A stretch of DNA of 12,462 nt from Odoribacteraceae bacterium. Its GTDB lineage: Bacteria > Bacteroidota > Bacteroidia > Bacteroidales > Marinifilaceae. The stretch covers positions 1 through 12,462 of the forward strand of contig JAIRXZ010000021.1 in assembly GCA_031267995.1 (NCBI GenBank), given 5' to 3'. This document shows positions 7,977-12,462 of the stretch, one piece after another; the stretch's first letter is position 1; every line of letters begins with the position of its first letter. The position numbers were made by a program, and so were the translations under genes. The notes under the pieces are model-generated. The model searched no databases, was not told the DNA's origin, and worked only from the letters and a program-made list of their open reading frames with translations.

Positions 7977-8995
7977 ATACCGGCGGCGGCGAATTGTTCC
8001 AGGAAGCGGACGTCGTTCTCGAAAAAGAGGCGGAGATCGCGGATGCCGTACCTGAGCATGGCGACGCGCTCGATGCCCATGCCGAGGGCGAATCCGGTGT
8101 AAACATCCTTGTCGATGCCGTTTAATTCCAGCACGTTCGGGTCTACCATGCCGCAACCCATGATCTCCAGCCAGCCGGTGCCCTTGCAGACATTGCACCC
8201 CCGTCCACCGCAAAGGCTGCAGCTGACATCCATCTCCGCGGAGGGTTCCGTGAAGGGGAAAAAGGAGGGGCGCAGGCGCACGCGGGTGTTCGCGCCGAAA
8301 AACTCCTTGGCGAAGTAATCGAGCGTCTGCCGCAGGTCGGCGAAAGAGACATCCTTGTCAATATAAAGCGCTTCCACCTGGTGGAAGATGCAGTGTGCCC
8401 TGGCGGAGATGGCCTCGTTGCGGAAGACGCGCCCCGGCGTCACCAGGCGAATCGGCAGCGGGTGCGTCTCCATGTCGCGCACCTGCGTGGAGGAGGTGTG
8501 CGTGTGGAGGACAATGTCGGGGGATCTCCTTATAAAGAAGGTGTCCTGCATATCGCGGGCGGGGTGCTCTTCGGGAAAGTTGAGGGCGGAAAAGTTATGC
8601 CAATCGTCCTCGATTTCGGGGCCTTCCGAGATGGAGAACCCCATCCGGGTAAAAATCGCCAGAATCTCGTTCTTCACCAGCGACAGGGGGTGCCGACTGC
8701 CCAGCGTCAGCGGGTCGCCGGGGAGCGTCATATCCAGGCGAGGGGCGGTGGTGGTCGTGGCGCCTGCCCGTTCTTTCAGTTCGTTGACCCGTTCCAGGGC
8801 TTTTGTTTTGAGATCGTTCAGCGCCTGCCCGACGGCCTTTTTCCGCTCCACCGGGACATTTTTAAAATCATCGAACAGGGCGGCAATCGTCCCCTTTTTG
8901 CTCAAATGTTTGACGCGAAACTGCTCGATCTCCTCCCGCAGGGCGGAGCGGAAGTTGTCTATTTCTGCCTGGATTTGTTCTATTTTTTCTAACAT
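7970..8995 (-). CDS. pheS: Phenylalanine-tRNA ligase alpha subunit
   Basis: This is the cytoplasmic class II aminoacyl-tRNA synthetase alpha chain, which pairs with PheT as (alpha-beta)2 to charge tRNA-Phe. The 341-residue product has an N-terminal coiled-coil tRNA-binding arm (residues ~1-85) and a catalytic core from ~95. Core signatures are GFSISEGPEIEDDWHNFSAL (motif 1), HTHTSSTQVR (164-173), TPGRVFRNE (motif 2), and GFALGMGIERVAMLRYGIRD (motif 3). The cysteine-rich CSLCGGRGCNVCKGTGW (259-275) is a common PheS insert. The frame extends to 9061, but the ATG at 8995 gives the normal MLEKIEQIQ start, 20-30 bp below a promoter-like element. pheT is not in this window, which is common outside Proteobacteria. 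It appears to be the first gene of the six-gene minus-strand operon. Confidence 0.97.
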   Translation of the reverse strand: MLEKIEQIQAEIDNFRSALREEIEQFRVKHLSKKGTIAALFDDFKNVPVERKKAVGQALNDLKTKALERVNELKERAGATTTTAPRLDMTLPGDPLTLGSRHPLSLVKNEILAIFTRMGFSISEGPEIEDDWHNFSALNFPEEHPARDMQDTFFIRRSPDIVLHTHTSSTQVRDMETHPLPIRLVTPGRVFRNEAISARAHCIFHQVEALYIDKDVSFADLRQTLDYFAKEFFGANTRVRLRPSFFPFTEPSAEMDVSCSLCGGRGCNVCKGTGWLEIMGCGMVDPNVLELNGIDKDVYTGFALGMGIERVAMLRYGIRDLRLFFENDVRFLEQFAAAGIC

Positions 8996-9021
8996 CTTCG
9001 TTTTTGCAATGGTGTTCGACG

Positions 9022-9029
9022 CGAAGTTA
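9022..9029 (-). promoter_or_regulatory. Candidate -7 element for pheS operon
   Basis: Read on the minus strand this is TAACTTCG, one base from the Bacteroidota -7 consensus TAnnTTTG, inside an AT-rich patch. It sits about 27 bp before the pheS ATG. No convincing -33 TTTG is visible at the expected spacing. Confidence 0.5.
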
Positions 9030-9102
9030 TATATTAAAACGAGATTCGCACCGCGGGGCATCGGGGAAAATCCGGCCTCCCGCCGGGCGTCACAAATTTT
9101 CT

Positions 9103-9110
9103 TACCTTCG
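9103..9110 (+). promoter_or_regulatory. Candidate -7 element for the ABC importer operon
   Basis: TACCTTCG preceded by TTTTCT closely resembles the Bacteroidales -7 element TAnnTTTG. It lies 20 bp upstream of the binding-protein ATG. There is no clear -33 box. The leader after it would be about 15 nt, too short to hold a cobalamin riboswitch. Confidence 0.55.
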
Positions 9111-9130
9111 CGACGAACGAATAAAATGGT

Positions 9131-9949
9131 ATGAAAAAGATAATCTTCACGGCTTTATTCCTGCTGACGTTGCTGGCGACGGGGGTGGCGGAGGCGCGGC
9201 GAATCGTCTCGTTGTCGGCGAATATCACCAAGAATCTATACCTGCTGGGAGCGGGTGATCGCCTGGTGGGGTGCACGCGCTACTGCGAGACCGACCCCGC
9301 GGACGCTGTCCCCGTCATCGCCGATGCCTTGAGCGTCAACATGGAGCGGGTGGCCTTGTCGCGCCCCGACGTCGTCCTCGCGAGCGGCCTCACGCACCCG
9401 CGAATCGTCAGCGGCCTGGAACGACTTGGGCTGAAGGTGACGCACCTCAACCAACCGTGCGATTTCGAGGAGATATGCCACCAGCTGGAGTTGCTCGGCG
9501 AACTGACCGGAAAGCAAGAGGTAGCCGCCGAGATTAACCGGGCGAGCCGCGAGCGCATCGAGGCCACCGCCCGGCGCGTTGCCGCGTTCGCCAGCCGGCC
9601 GGCCGTTTTTTTCCAGATTGGCGCCGATCCCCTTTTCACGGCGTTGCCGGGCACCTTCATGCACGACTACATCGTGCGCGCCGGCGGCAGAAACATCGCC
9701 GAGGGACTGAGCAACGGGGTTGTCTCCAGGGAGTTCGTTGCCCGCTCCGCCCCGGACGCCATCCTCATCACCGCGATGGGCACGGCGGGCGACAGGCAGG
9801 AAGCCACCTGGCGGGCAATCGGCTCTCTCCCCGCCTCGCGTGCCGGTCGGATTTTCACGCTTGATGACTCGATTTGCAGCCCCACGCCGATGATCTTCGC
9901 GGAGACTGTCGAGCAGATCGCCAACCTCATCCACGCCGCGGATGAGTGA
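9131..9949 (+). CDS. Metal-chelate ABC importer, periplasmic binding protein (BtuF/FepB-like)
   Basis: This 272-residue protein has a cleavable signal peptide (MKKIIFTALFLLTLLATGVAEA, cleavage near residue 22) followed by RRIVSLSANITKNLYLLGAG, then DRLVGCTRYC, the entry of the helical-backbone metal receptor fold (PF01497, Peripla_BP_2). VNMERVALSRPDVVLASG and FAETVEQIANLIH complete the two-lobe family pattern. It would capture cobalamin, haem or a ferric chelate in the periplasm and hand it to the permease encoded next. The two close cysteines in GCTRYC (about residues 48 and 52) could matter for ligand binding, but this is inference. The gene overlaps the permease gene by 8 bp (ATGAGTGA), so the subunits are probably translationally coupled. 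The substrate cannot be fixed, and no TonB receptor gene is nearby. Confidence 0.9.
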   Translation: MKKIIFTALFLLTLLATGVAEARRIVSLSANITKNLYLLGAGDRLVGCTRYCETDPADAVPVIADALSVNMERVALSRPDVVLASGLTHPRIVSGLERLGLKVTHLNQPCDFEEICHQLELLGELTGKQEVAAEINRASRERIEATARRVAAFASRPAVFFQIGADPLFTALPGTFMHDYIVRAGGRNIAEGLSNGVVSREFVARSAPDAILITAMGTAGDRQEATWRAIGSLPASRAGRIFTLDDSICSPTPMIFAETVEQIANLIHAADE

Positions 9950-10964
9950 CCGGCGGAGATACCGCGCGTGGATCATCACGCTCCTTTCCCTCCTCTTGTT
10001 GCTGGCGGCGAGCCTCATGCTGGGGTTGTGCATCGGTGAAACCACCGTCTCCCCGGCGGAAGTCATCCGCTGCCTCATGTCCAACGACCCCGACGACACC
10101 CCCGCGTACGTTATGCGACACCTGCGCCTTTCCCGCGTGCTGCTGGGCGGGGCGGTGGGTGGCGTGCTGGGACTCGCCGGGGTGATTTTGCAAGGAATTT
10201 TCCGCAACCCGCTGGTGGAGCCTTACACGCTGGGAATCTCCGGGGGCGCGTCCGTGGGGGTGTCGCTGGCCATCGTCTTCTCGCTGCGGACGGTTTGGGA
10301 AGGCCTCGCGCTGCCGCTGGCGGGATTTGCCGGGGCGCTGGCCACCGTTTTTCTTGTCTACGGGCTGGGGACGCGACGGGGGGAGATGCGCGTGGAGCGG
10401 CTCCTGCTTACCGGCGTGATGGTCAGCTTTATCTCCTCGTCGATCGTGATGCTGCTGATGGCCACGACCTCGAATATGAACCTCCAGGGGATTATCTTTT
10501 GGATCATGGGGTCGCTGAACGAAACGGATGAAACGCTCACCCGCCTGCTGATGATCACGTCGCTTGCCTCCCTGGCGCTGACCTACCCGTACGCCCCCGC
10601 GCTGAACGCCACGAGGCTGGGCATGGAGCCGGCCGCGCAGCTGGGCGTCAACACCACGCGGGTGGTGAAGGCGCTTTTCCTGATTGCCTCGCTGCTGACG
10701 GGGGTGTGCGTGTCGGTGGTCGGGCTGATTGGCTTCGTGGGGCTGATCATCCCGCGGCTGGCGCACGTCCTCGTGGGGTCGGACTTCCGGGTGCTGTTGC
10801 CGGCATCGTTCCTGGGTGGCGCCTCCTTTTTGGTGCTTTCGGACATCGTCGCGCGCTCCGTCATCGCGCCGCTGGAGCTGCCCATCGGGGTGATCACGGG
10901 GATTGTCGGGGGGACAATCTTTATCGCCATCGCGGGAATCGGAAAAACTCGCGTATCGTCATGA
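9942..10964 (+). CDS. FecCD-family ABC importer permease (BtuC-like)
   Basis: This 340-residue inner-membrane protein belongs to the FecCD/BtuC family, which has about ten transmembrane helices and works as a homodimer. The first membrane segment is WIITLLSLLLLLAASLMLGL. Family motifs are AGVILQGIFRNPLVEPYTLG (80-98), RVERLLLTGVMVSF, MEPAAQLGVN (228-237), which corresponds to the ATPase-coupling region, and SVVGLIGFVGLIIPRLAHVL (258-277). The C-terminal helices contain PIGVITGIVGGTIFI. The length matches E. coli BtuC (326). The start is the ATG that overlaps the end of the binding-protein gene, and the stop overlaps the ATPase start as ATGA. With its neighbours it forms a complete binding protein, permease and ATPase set. 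Confidence 0.95.
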   Translation: MSDRRRYRAWIITLLSLLLLLAASLMLGLCIGETTVSPAEVIRCLMSNDPDDTPAYVMRHLRLSRVLLGGAVGGVLGLAGVILQGIFRNPLVEPYTLGISGGASVGVSLAIVFSLRTVWEGLALPLAGFAGALATVFLVYGLGTRRGEMRVERLLLTGVMVSFISSSIVMLLMATTSNMNLQGIIFWIMGSLNETDETLTRLLMITSLASLALTYPYAPALNATRLGMEPAAQLGVNTTRVVKALFLIASLLTGVCVSVVGLIGFVGLIIPRLAHVLVGSDFRVLLPASFLGGASFLVLSDIVARSVIAPLELPIGVITGIVGGTIFIAIAGIGKTRVSS

Positions 10965-11752
10965 ACCCGGAAAACGCCATCGAAATCAACAACCTCCGCT
11001 GCGGGTACGGCGGTCGGGACGTGCTGGATATCCCTCGCCTGGAGGTGCCCGCGCGGTCGTTCGTCGCCGTGATTGGCCCCAACGGGTCGGGCAAGACCAC
11101 GCTGGCCAGGGTTATCTCCGGCGTCATCCCGCGCCGCGCGGGCAGCATCAGGATCAATGGCCGGGAGGACTCCTCGCTCACCCGCCGCGCCCGCGCCCGC
11201 GCCCTGGCCGTCGTCAACCAGAACCTGGAGGTGGGGCAAATCACCGTCGAGGAGTACGTGTTGATGGGGCGCATCCCGCACCGTCCCCCCGTTCGTTTTT
11301 TCGAGACATCCGCCGAGGTGGCCATCGCGCGGGAGAACACGCGGCTCACCGGCATCGACGCGGCGCGCCACCGACCCATGAACCAGCTCAGCGGGGGCGA
11401 GCGCCAACTCGCCGCCATTGCCCGCGCCCTCACCCAGGAGACCGGGATCCTCTTGCTGGACGAGCCAACCGCTCACCTCGACATCGCGCACCAGGTGAGG
11501 ATCCTCGACCTCGCCAGGCGCCTGAACAGGGAAAAGGGGATCACCGTCCTGCTGATCATCCACGACCTGAACCTCGCCAGCAGTTATTGCGACCACCTCG
11601 TGCTGCTCGACCACGGCGCCCCCCGATTCACCGGAAGCCCGGCAGAGGTGCTCACCGCCGACCACGTGGAGAGCGTCTACGGCGCGCGGGTGTCGATCCT
11701 TCCGGGACCGTACCCCGGTCGTCCCCTCGTGATTCCTCTCGGCGACCGCTGA
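10961..11752 (+). CDS. Metal-chelate ABC importer ATP-binding protein (FecE/BtuD-like)
   Basis: This 263-residue cytoplasmic ATPase energises the permease encoded just upstream. Walker A is GPNGSGKTT (39-47), the Q-loop is VVNQN (Q87), the signature is LSGGERQ (143-149), Walker B is ILLLDEP with the catalytic E168, the D-loop is HLD, and the switch histidine is H201 in IIHDLN, so it should be catalytically competent. The FecE/BtuD subtype is supported by the 4-bp ATGA overlap with the FecCD gene and by TVEEYVLMGRIPH after the Q-loop. The frame is open far upstream inside the permease gene, but the ATG at 10961 gives the normal MNPENAIEINNL start before the first strand. The operon appears to end here; I found no convincing terminator in the following 20 bases. 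Confidence 0.96.
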   Translation: MNPENAIEINNLRCGYGGRDVLDIPRLEVPARSFVAVIGPNGSGKTTLARVISGVIPRRAGSIRINGREDSSLTRRARARALAVVNQNLEVGQITVEEYVLMGRIPHRPPVRFFETSAEVAIARENTRLTGIDAARHRPMNQLSGGERQLAAIARALTQETGILLLDEPTAHLDIAHQVRILDLARRLNREKGITVLLIIHDLNLASSYCDHLVLLDHGAPRFTGSPAEVLTADHVESVYGARVSILPGPYPGRPLVIPLGDR

Positions 11753-11769
11753 TCCCTCCTCGCCGGCGG

Positions 11770-11895
11770 TCAGGGATACGTCGCGTAGTCGTAGTACTCC
11801 TTGCCGGAGGTGTCGATGTACAAGATGCCCGCCGTCGTACGCGAACTCGCGGAGCGTCTCGTTCCCCTGCTCGTCGGTGGTGCCGGTTTGGTGTT
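11770..11895 (-). pseudogene. Decayed C-terminal remnant of an unrecognised minus-strand gene
   Basis: Read on the minus strand, two frames join across a single extra base near 11828-11833: TGTTDEQGNETLREFAYDG, then GILYIDTSGKEYYDYATYP and a TGA stop at 11770. Third codon positions are G or C in 19 of 19 codons before the shift and 18 of 20 after it, as expected for real coding DNA in this GC-rich genome. No other frame here shows this. Upstream the frame runs into poly-A-rich sequence coding for lysines and meets a TAA near 11970 without a start codon. I do not recognise the family. It looks like the tail of a gene cut at the composition boundary and frameshifted. The 249 bp between the ABC ATPase and the next gene hold nothing else I can support. 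Confidence 0.55.
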
Positions 11896-12001
11896 TTTTT
11901 CTTTTCTTTTCACCCTTTTTAGTGGGGTTGCCGTCTACTGTAATAGAAATGAAGCTCGTAATAAGAGATTAATGGGAGGTATAAATTAAAACATCAACAA
12001 A

Positions 12002-12462
12002 ATGAGAAACATTATTTTACGCGTGGGAATTGCCCTATTGATTACCAATGTTTTTGCCTCCTGTATTGAGGACAATGCAGAATACAATGGAAAGTGTTTT
12101 TATTATGTTGAAGGGCAGAAGATCTTCTTGCAACGAAAAGAAAATATGATATTGATCAAATTTTCAACGAATACCACATATGAACAGTTTACCGCGTTAG
12201 TTGGTAGAGACACTTCCTTGCAACCAAGATCCGGTTCAGATTGGGGAAGTTTCCCCGAAGGCTATTACTTGAATCCTGTTATCTTAGAAACCAAGAATGG
12301 GCAAGACATTCCGGTCGCGACTATCAAATCTTTCATGAACAATCCAGAGGTCGTTTCGGTCACTTACATGTATCTGTATCAAGAAGAAAATGTATTGCAA
12401 GGTATTACAGATGAATTTACAGTTAAACGAAAATCAACAACTTCATACAGTCAGTTGCAAAA
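12002..12462 (+). CDS. Putative lipoprotein, 5' part; possibly a secreted subtilase propeptide
   Basis: An open frame starts at ATG 12002 and runs off the window after 153 codons. The N-terminus MRNIILRVGIALLITNVFASC is a lipoprotein signal with the lipid cysteine at residue 21. Next come YNGKCFYYVEGQKIFLQ, MILIKFSTNTTYEQFTALVG, IPVATIKSFMNNPEVVSVTY and ITDEFTVKRKSTTSYSQLQ. This layout, with two repeats of a 'KF/VK...T' strand followed by a helix, resembles the N-terminal extension and propeptide of Bacteroidales cell-surface S8 peptidases. The catalytic domain would lie outside the window, so this is only a suggestion. The gene is AT-rich, unlike everything to its left, which suggests a different origin. 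A GGAGGT at 11976-11981 is about 20 bp from the ATG, too far for a standard ribosome-binding site. Confidence 0.6.
   Translation, partial: MRNIILRVGIALLITNVFASCIEDNAEYNGKCFYYVEGQKIFLQRKENMILIKFSTNTTYEQFTALVGRDTSLQPRSGSDWGSFPEGYYLNPVILETKNGQDIPVATIKSFMNNPEVVSVTYMYLYQEENVLQGITDEFTVKRKSTTSYSQLQ

Noticed and set aside
8996..9130. Cobalamin riboswitch before the ABC importer operon
   Set aside because: The leader between the candidate promoter and ATG is about 20 nt, and no B12-box-like sequence is visible.
11816..11989. Plus-strand small ORF (57 aa) with one hydrophobic segment just before the last gene
   Set aside because: Its third positions are much less G/C-biased than the minus-strand remnant frame, and the hydrophobic stretch comes from a poly-T tract. 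A real small membrane protein cannot be fully excluded.

Overview
The window looks like a GC-rich member of the Bacteroidota, most likely Bacteroidales. The evidence is a BF3164-type six-bladed beta-propeller lipoprotein, a DUF1460 amidase, an LpoB/COG3014 lipoprotein pair, starts without Shine-Dalgarno sequences but with A-rich leaders, and promoter -7 elements resembling TAnnTTTG. The family or genus cannot be fixed from this window.

Layout. Positions 1-470 are a dense array of short palindromic repeats. A complete L-fucose isomerase gene (fucI, 607-2394, +) follows, closed by a strong intrinsic terminator (2426-2462). A second palindromic-repeat array fills about 2500-3226. From 9022 down to 3228 the minus strand carries what looks like one long operon: pheS, a DUF1460 periplasmic amidase, an LpoB-like lipoprotein, a COG3014 lipoprotein, a DEDDh 3'-5' exonuclease, and a beta-propeller lipoprotein. 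The propeller gene is split by a one-base frameshift in a C6 tract. pheS is divergent from a plus-strand metal-chelate ABC importer operon (9131-11752) encoding a binding protein, a FecCD permease and an ATPase with overlapping ends. The two operons share a 135-bp promoter region with a candidate -7 element in each direction.

After the ABC operon lies a decayed minus-strand gene remnant (11770 to about 11895). The base composition then drops abruptly, from about 70% GC in a 60-base sample inside the ABC ATPase to 37% in 12001-12060. The start of a lipoprotein gene, possibly a subtilase propeptide, runs off the window end.

How it fits together. The minus-strand operon couples a translation gene (pheS) to envelope functions: peptidoglycan amidase, putative synthase activator and partner lipoprotein. 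The plus-strand operon is an inner-membrane importer for cobalamin, haem or an iron chelate. fucI stands alone without other fucose genes.

I do not see a clear undescribed defence or mobile system. The most unusual content is the set of three palindromic repeat families (A, B, C). They form composite, inverted and duplicated structures around fucI, and the hairpin interiors change while staying self-complementary. The frameshifted propeller gene and the remnant at the composition boundary come next.
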